A DNA stretch of 64,000 nucleotides from JAJDXW01 sp965214795 (GTDB lineage: Bacteria; Pseudomonadota; Gammaproteobacteria; HK1): positions 3,038,001-3,102,000 of the forward strand of contig OZ243976.1 of the NCBI GenBank assembly GCA_965214795.1. The letters are read 5' to 3'. The notes under the pieces are model-generated. The model was given only the letters and a program-made list of their open reading frames with translations, was not told the DNA's origin and searched no databases. Position 1 is the first letter of the stretch, and each line of letters begins with the position of its first letter. Below, piece after piece: positions 27,485 through 35,792 of the stretch. The translations under genes and the position numbers were made by a program.

Positions 27485-28801
27485 TCATTCCTCGTTCACC
27501 GTTCCGGCCGCGGGCCGCTCCTGCGAGGTCGGAGCGGCGCCGCGTGGTCCGACCGCATCGCCCCCCTGCGAGGTCGGGTCGCGCCTTCCGCCAACCCGGC
27601 CGGCCGTGGCCCCCGCCGCGTCCGGGGCCGAGGCCGTGGGGCCCGCGCCCTCGGCGGCGAGAGTGGCCCGCACCGCCTGCGCAAGCCCGTCGAAATCCGC
27701 CTCGTCGGTGTAGGCATGGACCGACAGGCGGAGCCAGAGGCGCCCGCCGGCGGGGGCGACCAGGGCCTCGACCCGATGGTCCTGCCACAGCCGCTCGCGG
27801 ATTCGGCCGGCGTTCTCCCACGTCGCATCCCGTTCGTACGGCAGACGCACCGTGACCATGGCCCCGAAGTCCTCGGAGGGGCCGCCAAGCTCGGTCTCGA
27901 GGGCGGCGGCGAGGGCGGCGCCGGCGGCGCCGGCGAGGGCCGCGTTGCGCTCCCGCATCGCCCGGCCGCCGAGGCGACGGTGGAACTCGAGCGCGTCCGG
28001 GATGCAGAGCCAGGCACTGGGGTCCCGGGTCCCGATCTTGCCGAATTCGGCGGCGAGGCCCTGGCCGTAGGCGTGCGAGATGGTCGTCGGGCGGACCTCG
28101 GCCGCACCCGGGGCGACGCAAAGGAACGCCGCCCCCTTCGGCGCGCACAGCCACTTGTGGACGTTGCCGATGTACCAGTGGGCGCCGATGGCTTTGACGT
28201 CGAGGTCGATGTGACCGGGGGCGTGGGCGCCGTCGACAAGCACCGGAAGGCCGCGCTCCCGGCACAGGCGCACGATCTCCGCCACCGGAAACACGAGCGC
28301 CGAGGGGGAGGCGATGTGGTCGACGACGACGAGACGGGTGCGCTCGTCGAGGACGCGCTCGAGGGCGCGAGCGACGCTCGCCGCCTCGCGGACCGGCATC
28401 GGCACCCGCGCCTCGACGAAGTCCGCGCCGGTTCCCTCGCAGACGAAGCGAAGTGTGTTGCGGACCGCGCCGTACACGTGATCGGTCGTGACGATCCGGT
28501 CCCCGGGCGCGAAGTGGAGCGAGCGAAGCACCGCGTTGATGCCGCTCGTCGCGTTCTCGATGAGGACGGTCCGCTCCGGGGCGGCTCCCACGAAGTCGGC
28601 GAGGCGGGCGGCGGCCACCCGGATGCGATCGGGCAGCTCGTTCATGAAGAACCGCGGGGGCTGGGCCTCCATGCGGAGCCGCCATTCGTTCTGGCGCTCG
28701 AAGAGCTCTCGCGGCGTCGCGCCGTAGGCGCCGTGGTTGAGGAACACCATGCCCTCTTCGAGCGCCCAGAGAGGGCGCAGCCCGCGCCCGTACCGGATCA
28801 C
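27485..28801 (-). CDS. Class V aminotransferase-fold PLP enzyme (isopenicillin N epimerase-like)
   Basis: A 438-residue PLP enzyme of the class V family resembling isopenicillin N epimerase and cysteine desulfurase-like proteins. Visible: VFLNHGAYGATPRELFERQ at the N-terminus, ENATSGINAVLRSL, TTDHVYGAVRNTL, VDHIASPSALVFPV, the cofactor Asp in VLVDGAHAPGHIDLD, and PLP lysine K216 in YIGNVHKWLCAPKG. GTG 28801 is preceded by GGGAGG. The last ~45 residues (GRVGGRRDPTSQGG... APTSQERP) are encoded by a dispersed palindromic repeat pair and are probably not part of the ancestral protein. Likely first gene of the long minus-strand run. The reaction may be racemisation or beta-elimination on the imported compound. 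Confidence 0.8.
   Translation of the reverse strand: MIRYGRGLRPLWALEEGMVFLNHGAYGATPRELFERQNEWRLRMEAQPPRFFMNELPDRIRVAAARLADFVGAAPERTVLIENATSGINAVLRSLHFAPGDRIVTTDHVYGAVRNTLRFVCEGTGADFVEARVPMPVREAASVARALERVLDERTRLVVVDHIASPSALVFPVAEIVRLCRERGLPVLVDGAHAPGHIDLDVKAIGAHWYIGNVHKWLCAPKGAAFLCVAPGAAEVRPTTISHAYGQGLAAEFGKIGTRDPSAWLCIPDALEFHRRLGGRAMRERNAALAGAAGAALAAALETELGGPSEDFGAMVTVRLPYERDATWENAGRIRERLWQDHRVEALVAPAGGRLWLRLSVHAYTDEADFDGLAQAVRATLAAEGAGPTASAPDAAGATAGRVGGRRDPTSQGGDAVGPRGAAPTSQERPAAGTVNEE
27525..27603. repeat. Dispersed palindromic repeat pair (copy d), inside a gene's 3' end
   Basis: First unit 27527-27554 (GGTCGGAGCGG...GGTCCGACC); second 27571-27601 (AGGTCGGGTCGCGCC, CCAACCCGG). Both are preceded by CTGCG. 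Translated in the minus frame they give DPTSQ and APTSQ in the tail of the class V PLP enzyme. Confidence 0.7.
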
Positions 28802-29424
28802 CGCTCGCCTCCCGCCCCCGCCGCGCCGGTCCGACCGGCCGCGGCGGGCCGCGGCAACGCTTCGAGGCGCGCCGCGGAACCCATGGGCACCGACCGTCCG
28901 GTGGCCGCGGCCACCCTGTCGGGCGCGCCGCACCCGCCGCCCACCTCGATCAATCCGCGCGGTCCGGAATGACCCGACATCAACAGAACCATCCTGTTTT
29001 CGTCATAATCAGTTGATTCCAAATACAGGAACTGATCTGGACCGCACTTGGGAAACAAGGCGAATCAGTGGTATGTCCCGGGTCGTCCCACGCTGCGGTT
29101 CCTGATGGAAACGAGGGGCCGGGATGGCGCTCGCCGCGCGCGATGGGGCCGACCGGCTGCATCCACGCGGCCCGCGGGACCCCCCGAGGGCACGAACGAG
29201 GGCGTTCCTGCCAACCCGGTGCGGATGATCGGCCAGCGTGGGATAGTCCTGGTGGGATATCGCCGACTTCGGGATGGCTCTGCCTGGAATCGAACATCGA
29301 CCGGCCGCGACAGGGGGCCCTCGCGCACGCTTGCAAGTTGCCGGTCAACCTGGTCAACGCCGCCGGAATGTGAATCGGGTCTGTCATGCAAGTATACAGA
29401 CGAGGGAGCGGAGGTCCGAGCCGC
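28802..29424. promoter_or_regulatory. Divergent intergenic region with possible operators
   Basis: A 623-base gap between the class V PLP enzyme (minus) and the GMC oxidoreductase (plus). 28980-29040 is markedly AT-richer than its surroundings and holds the palindrome AATCAGTTGATT (29007-29018) and a wider CAGTT...AACTG arrangement. 29389-29398 carries CAAGTATACA, the inverse of the TGTATACTTG core seen at 12715-12724. The remainder (29060-29340) has no recognisable gene. Confidence 0.4.
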
Positions 29425-30984
29425 GTGAGCACCGACGTCAAGGCCGACGTCGCGGTCATCGGCGCCGGCCCGACCGGCGCGGCGGCCGCTTGGCGCCTGG
29501 CGACATCCGGCCTCCGCGTCGCCTGCATCGAGCGCGGCGGGTGGTTCGACTACGACCGCGTCCCGGCCGACGAGGCCGAACGCGCGCGCCTCGCCGAGGG
29601 GCCGCTCAACCCCAATCCGAACGTCCGGCGCGGAGACGCCGACTACCCCATCGAGGACGCCGATTCGCCGATCAAGCCGCTCATCGGAAACGGGGTGGGC
29701 GGCGGCTCGATCTACTGGGCCGCCCATGCCCCCCGTTTTCGGCCGGGGGACTTCCGGGTGTTCACGGAGGACCGGGTGGCCGACGACTGGCCGCTCACCG
29801 TTGACGAGCTGGCGCCCTGGTACGAGCGCAACGAGCGCCGGATCGGCCTCGCGTGGCGCACCGGAGATCCCCTCGGTCCCGCCCGCGAAGGGGCGCCCCT
29901 GCCCCTGCCGCCCATCGGCCCGGCCGGCGCGCGTATCGCCCGCGCATTCGCCGAGCTCGGCTGGCATTGCTGGCCGGTCGACCTGGTGGTGGGGCGCGAC
30001 GCAGCCGACGCCGGCGCCGCGAAGTGCGCGCATCGCGGGCCGTGCCACGTCGGCTGCCCGGCGCGAGTCCGGGCCGGAGCCGACCACGCCTACGTGCGCG
30101 GCGCGGTGGCGGCCGGCGCGAGGCTGTTGACCCACACGCGGGTCCTCGCCCTCGAGCACGATGCGCGCGCCCGGGTGACGGCGGCCGTGTGCGCCGGGCG
30201 GAGCGGGCGCTTCCGGGTGATCGCCGAACGATTCGTTCTCGCCGCCAACGGCATCGGCACCCCGCGTCTCCTGCTCGCCTCCGTATCCGGGGCCTTTCCC
30301 CACGGTCTCGCGAACGGGAGCGGACTCGTCGGCCGGCGCCTCATGCTGCACCCGTACGCATGGGCCGACGGCTGGTTTCCGGAGCCTTTCCGGATGCCGC
30401 CCGGCCGGACCGCGGGGCTTGTCTCGCTCGAGTTCGGAGCGACGAGAGCCGAACGCGGCTTCGTGCGCGGATCGAAGCTCCAGCTCTCGGTCGGCGCGCC
30501 GGCGCCCGGGACCCGCTTCGAGCGCGGCCGAAGGGGGGGCGCCGACCCCCGAGCCCACCTGGCGGGCCTCAGCGTATCCGCCGAGGACCTGCCGAACCCC
30601 GAGAACCGGGTGACCCTCTCATCGAACCGCGTCGACGGGGACGGGGTCCCCCTCCCCCGCATGGTCTACCGTGTCTCCGCCAACTCCCGGGCGATCCTCG
30701 ACTTCGGCATCGAGAGAGCGTCGGAGGTCCTGCGGATGGCCGGCGCGGTCGCGATCGAACCGACGCGCCTCAAGACGGAAGCGGGCTTCCATCTGATGGG
30801 CACCGCCCGCATGGGCAACGACCCGGAGACCTCGGTCGTTGACCGCTTCGGCCGGTGCCACCAGGTGCCGAACCTCTTCATCGCCGACGCGAGCACCTTC
30901 GTCACCGCGAGCGCCCTCAACCCGACCGCGACCGCGCAGGCCCTCGCCCTTCGCACCGCGGACCACCTCGCCGCCGGCCCCTGA
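29425..30984 (+). CDS. GMC family FAD-dependent oxidoreductase
   Basis: Flavin oxidoreductase, 519 residues, of the glucose-methanol-choline family (gluconate/sugar dehydrogenase-like branch), oxidising an alcohol group. The N-terminal FAD motif is DVAVIGAGPTGAAAAWRLA, followed by CIERGGWF; NGVGGGSIYWAAHAPRF covers the flavin; the four-Cys-like CAHRGPCHVGCPAR may hold metal or be structural. The C-terminal catalytic block has HLMGTARMGNDPETSVVD and NLFIADASTFVTASALNPT. GTG 29425 is preferred (GGAGG upstream and the FAD motif close to the N-terminus); an ATG at 29386 would add 13 residues. No signal peptide. Stands alone on the plus strand, divergent from the transport/hyu gene run. Confidence 0.88.
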   Translation: MSTDVKADVAVIGAGPTGAAAAWRLATSGLRVACIERGGWFDYDRVPADEAERARLAEGPLNPNPNVRRGDADYPIEDADSPIKPLIGNGVGGGSIYWAAHAPRFRPGDFRVFTEDRVADDWPLTVDELAPWYERNERRIGLAWRTGDPLGPAREGAPLPLPPIGPAGARIARAFAELGWHCWPVDLVVGRDAADAGAAKCAHRGPCHVGCPARVRAGADHAYVRGAVAAGARLLTHTRVLALEHDARARVTAAVCAGRSGRFRVIAERFVLAANGIGTPRLLLASVSGAFPHGLANGSGLVGRRLMLHPYAWADGWFPEPFRMPPGRTAGLVSLEFGATRAERGFVRGSKLQLSVGAPAPGTRFERGRRGGADPRAHLAGLSVSAEDLPNPENRVTLSSNRVDGDGVPLPRMVYRVSANSRAILDFGIERASEVLRMAGAVAIEPTRLKTEAGFHLMGTARMGNDPETSVVDRFGRCHQVPNLFIADASTFVTASALNPTATAQALALRTADHLAAGP

Positions 30985-31038
30985 GCCCCCTCCCGCCCGC
31001 GGTTCGAGCCTGGTCCGAGCCCGGTCCGAGCCCTGGGG

Positions 31039-31260
31039 CCCGAAAAACTCATCGACTTCCTGCTGCGGTCGCCCATCCGCTCGCGGTCGCGGGCCGTACT
31101 CCCTCGAGCCGCATCGACCGCGCGCCCGCGCGAGTGTCGGCTACGCCTCGGCAGCGCGCCCGCGCTCTTTCGGTCCGTGCGGCCCGTTCCTCCATGAGAT
31201 CGGGGGGAGATCGTGGGGCATCTTGGCCCCCTCGCGACGAAAGTCGGTGATTTTTTCGGG
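31039..31260. mobile_element. MITE-like element, family 1, copy 2 (222 bp)
   Basis: Left end CCCGAAAAACTCATCGACTT at 31039; right end AAGTCGGTGATTTTTTCGGG at 31241-31260. Interior matches copy 1, with two small insertions (around 31120-31155 and 31195-31212). Occupies nearly all of the gap between the GMC oxidoreductase and the convergent enolase-superfamily gene. Confidence 0.75.
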
Positions 31261-31294
31261 TTGGGAGGGGCTCCGTCCCGGATTCGGGGCGGGA

Positions 31295-32377
31295 TCAGGC
31301 GACGCGGCAGTCGCGCAGGATCTCGGGCCGGATCCGCAGACCGTGCCCGGGCGCCTCGGGCGCGGTCACGATGCCCCGAACCGGCTTCGGCCACTCCACC
31401 CAGAGGTCGTCGAGGAGCCCCATGTCCTCGAGGATGAGCCCGTTCGGGATCGACGCGAGGAGGTGGATCATCAGCTCCGGGTAGAGGTGGGGCGCGATCG
31501 TCATCCCCCAGGTGTCGGCGAGGGCCGCGATCTTGCGCAGCTCCGTCAGCCCGCCACGGACGACGTCCGGCTGGAGGATGGGGACCCCCGGATGCTCGAA
31601 GAAGGGGCGGAGGTCATAGCGGGTGAAGTGGCTCTCGCCCCCCACCACCCGGGTGTGGAGGGCTTCCGCGATCCGGAAGTAACCACGAAAATCTTCCGGC
31701 GAAACCGGCTCTTCAAGCCAGTAGATATCATAAGGCTCGAATTTTCGCCCCATGTGGATCGCCTGATCCGCGGTCCACGCCATGTTGACGTCGACCATCA
31801 CGTCGATGTCCGGCCCGACCGCCTCGCGCACCCGGCGGACGTTCGCCACGTCCTCGGCCTCGGACCACAGGTGCCCGACCTGCATCTTGACCGCCCGGTA
31901 GCCGGCGTCGACGAAGCGCCGCGCCTTCTCCGCCATCCCTTCGCCGCCGAGCCCGCGCCAGCAGCCCGACCCGTAGGCGGGGACCTCGCTGCGGTAGTGG
32001 CCCCAGAGGCGGTGCAGCGGCAATCCGGCCCGCTGCCCGACGATGTCCCACAGGGCCACGTCAATGGCGGAGAGGGCGAGCACCGGCGCCCCGCCCCGGC
32101 CGTCCGCCACGGTGGCCGACCAGAGGTCGCGCCAGATCGCCTCGATCTCCGACGCGTCCCGTCCGAGGACGCGCGGTGCCATCATCTCCTCGATGCAGGC
32201 GGCGGTGGTGCGGAACCCCTCGCGGATATGGAGCTGGTAGCCGAGCCCGACGAGGCCCGACCGCGTCTCCACCTCGACCACGAGGATCTCGCGGTCGCGT
32301 TCGTAGCGAGCAAAGAATTCCGGCTTCTCGGCGTAGGGCACCCTGAGCAGAGAGACTCGCACCTCTTTGATTTTCAT
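31295..32377 (-). CDS. Mandelate racemase / muconate lactonizing enzyme family protein
   Basis: Enolase-superfamily enzyme of 360 residues that would abstract the alpha-proton of a carboxylate, giving racemisation, dehydration or cycloisomerisation. Metal ligands are D196 (VMVDVNMAW), E222 (WLEEPVSPED) and E248 (VVGGESHFT). The His-Asp dyad of the mandelate racemase subgroup is H297 (TIAPHLYPE) with D271 (ILQPDVVRGG). The opposite K-x-K motif is K164-M-Q166, so the second Lys is replaced by Gln, pointing to a specialised subgroup. ATG 32377 has AAGGAAG upstream. The leader region contains half a MITE-like element. Probably part of sugar-acid or amino-acid-derivative catabolism. Confidence 0.87.
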   Translation of the reverse strand: MKIKEVRVSLLRVPYAEKPEFFARYERDREILVVEVETRSGLVGLGYQLHIREGFRTTAACIEEMMAPRVLGRDASEIEAIWRDLWSATVADGRGGAPVLALSAIDVALWDIVGQRAGLPLHRLWGHYRSEVPAYGSGCWRGLGGEGMAEKARRFVDAGYRAVKMQVGHLWSEAEDVANVRRVREAVGPDIDVMVDVNMAWTADQAIHMGRKFEPYDIYWLEEPVSPEDFRGYFRIAEALHTRVVGGESHFTRYDLRPFFEHPGVPILQPDVVRGGLTELRKIAALADTWGMTIAPHLYPELMIHLLASIPNGLILEDMGLLDDLWVEWPKPVRGIVTAPEAPGHGLRIRPEILRDCRVA

Positions 32378-32393
32378 CCAGTCATTCTTCCTT

Positions 32394-32493
32394 GGCCGAA
32401 AAATTATCGACTTTCGTCGCGAGGGGGCCAGGATACCCCACGAGCTCATGGAGGAACGGGCCGCCCGGACCGAAAGAGCGCGTGCGCGCGGCT
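32394..32493. mobile_element. MITE-like element, family 1, copy 3 (half element, inverted)
   Basis: 32396-32416 CCGAAAAATTATCGACTTTC corresponds to the right end of copies 1 and 2 read in reverse. Homology continues (CGTCGCGAGGGGGCCA, CATGGAGGAACGGGCCG, GGACCGAAAGAGCGCG) and stops near 32493, before a poly-C tract. The other half and its terminal repeat are missing. It lies just upstream of the enolase-superfamily gene start. Confidence 0.7.
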
Positions 32494-32530
32494 TGCCGGA
32501 CCTCCACCCCCACCACCCCCCCCCCGCCGG

Positions 32531-34156
32531 CTACCAGCCGGCGACGAGGCCGTCCGCCCGGGGGTCGCTCCCCGCCGCGTACACCCCGTCCTCGAGGGCC
32601 CAGATGATCTGGCCCCGGCCGAACTGGTAGGTCTCGCCCGGGTCGGGCGACGTGAGGCGGTGGCCGCGGGCAGCGAGCGCGCGGTGGACCTCCACCCCCG
32701 CCCCGGGCTCGAGGACCGCGTCGAGGCCGTCGAGGACCCTCCAGCGGGGGGCGTCGAGCACCGCCTGGGGATTGAGCCCGTGATCGAGCGTCCCCACCAC
32801 GACCTGGAGGTGGCCCTGGGGCTGCATCGGCGCTCCCATCACCCCGAACGGCCCGACCGGGCGCCCGCCCCGGGTCAGGAAGGCGGGGATGATGGTGTGG
32901 AATGGCCGTTTGCCGGGGGCGTACTCGTTCGGATGGCCTTCCTCCAGGTTGAAGCCGAGCCCGCGGTTGTGCAGGGCGATGCCCGTCCCGGGGACCACGA
33001 TGCCGCTCCCGAAACCGTGGTAGTTGGACTGGATGAGGCTCACCATCGTCCCGTCCCGATCCGCGGTGCAGAGGTACACCGTGCCGCCCGCCGCGAGCTC
33101 GCCCGGCTCGCGGGCGAGCGCCCGGTCGCCGATGAGGGCCCGCCGGGCGGCTGCGTACTCCGGGCTCAGCATCTCCGCGACCGGCACGTCCGCGAAGTCC
33201 GGGTCGCCCACGTAGCGGTGCGCGTCCGCGAAGGCGAGCTTCATCGCCTCCATCTCGAGGTGCCAGTTCTCCGCGCTCACGTGGGGATGGCGGCCGAGGT
33301 CGAGCCCTTCCAGGATCGAGAGCCCCATGAGGGCGGCGATGCCCTGCCCGTTCGGCGGGATCTCCCAGACCTCGCAGTCCCGGTACCGCACCCCGATCGG
33401 GTCCACCCAGTCGGCCCGGTGCGCGGCGAGGTCGTCGGCGGTGAGGTAGCCGCCGGTGCGGCCCGCGAAGTCGACCACCGCGCCGGCGAGCGACCCCCGG
33501 TACAGGGCGGCGGCGCCCTCGCGGGCGAGGGTCTCGAGGGTGCGGGCGTGGTCGGGGAGGCGCCAGCGCTCGCCGGTCGCCGGCGTACGGTCGCCGGCGG
33601 CGAACGCGGCCTTCCAGCCCGCGAGTGGCGGGCCGAGATCGCTCGTCCGGGAGGGGCCGTCGATCTTCTCCAGGAACCGCGCCCACGAGTTCGCGACGAC
33701 CGGCGAGACCGCGAAGCCGTCTCGTGCGTACCCGATGGCGGCGCGATAGACCCGCTCGGCGTCCGCCCGCCCGAACCGATCGTGCAGGGCCTGCCACCCG
33801 GCCGGGATCCCGGGGACGGTGACCGGGACCCAGCCGAGCTCCGGCATCCCGGCGTGGCCGAGCCCGCGGATGCGGCCCGCGTCGAGCGCCCGCGGCGCCC
33901 TTCCCGAGCTGTTGAGCCCATGCAGCTTCGACCCGTCCCACACGAGGGCGAAGAGGTCGCCGCCGATGCCGTTCGAGGTCGGCTCCACGACGGTGAGGGC
34001 GATGGCCGTTGCAAGCGCCGCGTCCACCGCATTGCCTCCCGCGCGGAGCACGTCGAGCCCCGCCTGGGCGGCGAGGGGCTGGCTCGTCGCGACCGCACCG
34101 TTGGCAGCGAAGACCGGCTCGCGGCGGGAGGGATAGGGAAGGTGGTCGAGATTCAT
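32531..34156 (-). CDS. Gamma-glutamyltransferase-like Ntn hydrolase
   Basis: A 541-residue member of the gamma-glutamyltransferase/cephalosporin acylase family, made as a precursor that cuts itself before a catalytic Thr. Family segments: GAVATSQPLAAQAGLDVLR, GGNAVDAALATAIALTVVEP, SNGIGGDLFALVWDG, GYLTADDLAAH and EIPPNGQGIAALMGL. The nucleophile should be T359 in AAGGTVYLCTADRDGTMVS; the family's usual TTH here reads TVY. Later parts include SGIVVPGTGIALHNRGLGF and MGAPMQPQGHLQ. No signal peptide, so cytoplasmic, unlike E. coli Ggt. It may act on gamma-glutamyl or acyl-amide intermediates. ATG 34156 with a weak ribosome site. Confidence 0.85.
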   Translation of the reverse strand: MNLDHLPYPSRREPVFAANGAVATSQPLAAQAGLDVLRAGGNAVDAALATAIALTVVEPTSNGIGGDLFALVWDGSKLHGLNSSGRAPRALDAGRIRGLGHAGMPELGWVPVTVPGIPAGWQALHDRFGRADAERVYRAAIGYARDGFAVSPVVANSWARFLEKIDGPSRTSDLGPPLAGWKAAFAAGDRTPATGERWRLPDHARTLETLAREGAAALYRGSLAGAVVDFAGRTGGYLTADDLAAHRADWVDPIGVRYRDCEVWEIPPNGQGIAALMGLSILEGLDLGRHPHVSAENWHLEMEAMKLAFADAHRYVGDPDFADVPVAEMLSPEYAAARRALIGDRALAREPGELAAGGTVYLCTADRDGTMVSLIQSNYHGFGSGIVVPGTGIALHNRGLGFNLEEGHPNEYAPGKRPFHTIIPAFLTRGGRPVGPFGVMGAPMQPQGHLQVVVGTLDHGLNPQAVLDAPRWRVLDGLDAVLEPGAGVEVHRALAARGHRLTSPDPGETYQFGRGQIIWALEDGVYAAGSDPRADGLVAGW

Positions 34157-34184
34157 GGGGACGGTCCGGGAGGTCGGGAAGGGT

Positions 34185-34670
34185 TCAATTATCGCACCGG
34201 GTCCCGAACACCGGGTGGCGGAGCCGGTCGCCGGGCGCGAGGCCGATCCGCTCCGCCTCGCCGCCGTTCACCTCGAGCACCGCGCGCACCGGGACGCGGG
34301 AGGAGATCGTGTCGAGGGATCGGGGCCGCGCGTTGCGGACGATGCCCCGCACCGCGCCGTTCCGATCCGCGAACACCATGTCGAGCGGGATGAACGTGTT
34401 CTTCATCCACATCCGGGCGACCTCGTCCCTCCCGAAGTCGAACAGCATCCCGGCCCGCGGAGCGAGTTCGCGCCGGAACATGAGCCCTTCGGCCCGTGCG
34501 CCGGGCGTCGCCGCGACCTCCACTTCGTAGCGGTGCACCGCGCCGCCCGCGAGGTCGACACAGACCGGCTCCGCCCGCGCGCCGAGGGCGAGGAGCGAGG
34601 CGAACGCGGCGAGGACGCTCCCGACGAGGACCCCCGCCCGACGCGCGGTTCCGAACGGTATCGGGATCAC
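34185..34670 (-). CDS. DUF192 family exported protein
   Basis: A 161-residue protein with an N-terminal signal peptide (hydrophobic AGVLVGSVLAAFASLLALGA, probable cleavage after ARA) and a DUF192 domain: EVEVAATPGARAEGLMFRRE, AGMLFDFGRDEVARMWMKNT, IPLDMVFADRNG, and a C-terminal RAVLEVNGGEAERIGLAPGD. Function of DUF192 is not established; it is common in proteobacteria and usually periplasmic. The start is GTG 34670, overlapping the alr stop as GTGA, so it is co-translated with alanine racemase. Confidence 0.85.
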   Translation of the reverse strand: MIPIPFGTARRAGVLVGSVLAAFASLLALGARAEPVCVDLAGGAVHRYEVEVAATPGARAEGLMFRRELAPRAGMLFDFGRDEVARMWMKNTFIPLDMVFADRNGAVRGIVRNARPRSLDTISSRVPVRAVLEVNGGEAERIGLAPGDRLRHPVFGTRCDN

Positions 34671-35785
34671 CCGGCGGCCCTCTCGACCCGCGGACCGAGC
34701 CGGGAGAGCAGCTCGTAGGGGATGGTGCCCGCGGCCTCCGCGATCTCCTCCACCGGGAGGCCCTCTCCCCACAGGGTCACCCGGTCGCCGGTGCGCGCGT
34801 CCGGACACCCGCGAAGGTCGATCGCGACAAGATCCATCGCCACCCGGCCGACGAGGGCGGCCCGGTGGCCGTTGACGAGCATCGCGGTTCCGGACGGCAC
34901 ATGGCGCGGATAGCCGTCGGCGTATCCGATCGCCGCGATCCCGAGGGGCATCGTCTCGGGCGCGGCCCAGGTTCCCCCGTAGCCGACCGGCGCGCCGCGC
35001 TCGATCGTCTTCACCGCGACGAGGGGGGCGGTGAGGGTCATGGCGGGGCGAAGCCCGTGGTCGCGGGCCCGCCCGCCCGCCATCGGCGACACGCCGTACA
35101 GCATGAGGCCGGGGCGGACCCAGTCGCGGTGGGCGTCCGGCGCGGCGAGCACCGCGGCGGAGTTGGCGAGACTCGAGGGCGGCGGCTCCCCGCCGATGGC
35201 GGCCAGGGCATCGTCGAAACACGCGATCTGCCGCGGGGTCGCCGCGGCGCCGGGCTCGTCCGCGCTCGCGAAGTGGCTCATGGCGTGGAGCGGCTTCGCC
35301 ACCCCGGGAAGGGCCGCGAGGGTGCGCCACACCTCCGGGAAGTCCGGCGGAGAGAAGCCGAGCCGATGCATCCCGGTATCGACCTTGACCCAGAGCCGGA
35401 GCGGCGGGCCGTCGGGCCGGGAGCGGACCATCTCGACCTGCTCGGAGGCGTGCACCACCGCGTCGACCCGCTCCCGCGCGAGCCGGTCGAGCGACTCGGG
35501 ATCCCGGAACCCTCCGAGAACGAGGAGGGTTCCCTCGAACCCCGCCCGTCGCAGGGCGAGCGCCTCCTCCACCCGGGCCACCGCGAGCCCGTCCGCCTCC
35601 GAGAGCGCGTGCGCGGCCCGCATCGCCCCGTGACCGTAGGCGTCGGCCTTGACCACGGCGAGCACCCGGCTCCCGCGCGCCCGGGCGCGAACCGCCGCGA
35701 GGTTGCGGGCGAGGGCGGTGCGGTCGATATGGGCGGTCGGTCCGGCCCATCGCCCGGGGGCCGGCCGTTCGGAGGCGATGTCCAT
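34667..35785 (-). CDS. alr: Alanine racemase
   Basis: PLP enzyme making D-alanine for peptidoglycan, 372 residues. The PLP lysine is in AVVKADAYGHGA; other family blocks are VDTGMHRLGF, NSAAVLAAPDAHRDWVRPG-type segment, the LYGVSP motif, and the catalytic Tyr region AAIGYADGYPRHVP, plus GRVAMDLVAIDL. ATG 35785, seven bases after the dnaB stop; an upstream ATG would overlap dnaB. The dnaB-alr order is common in gammaproteobacteria. Normal length; no anomalies. Confidence 0.93.
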   Translation of the reverse strand: MDIASERPAPGRWAGPTAHIDRTALARNLAAVRARARGSRVLAVVKADAYGHGAMRAAHALSEADGLAVARVEEALALRRAGFEGTLLVLGGFRDPESLDRLARERVDAVVHASEQVEMVRSRPDGPPLRLWVKVDTGMHRLGFSPPDFPEVWRTLAALPGVAKPLHAMSHFASADEPGAAATPRQIACFDDALAAIGGEPPPSSLANSAAVLAAPDAHRDWVRPGLMLYGVSPMAGGRARDHGLRPAMTLTAPLVAVKTIERGAPVGYGGTWAAPETMPLGIAAIGYADGYPRHVPSGTAMLVNGHRAALVGRVAMDLVAIDLRGCPDARTGDRVTLWGEGLPVEEIAEAAGTIPYELLSRLGPRVERAAG

Positions 35786-35792
35786 CGGTGGC

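Noticed and set aside
30839..34393. 1184-residue plus-strand open frame
   Set aside because: Spans a MITE-like element and the antisense of the enolase-superfamily and GGT-like genes; no coherent domain.
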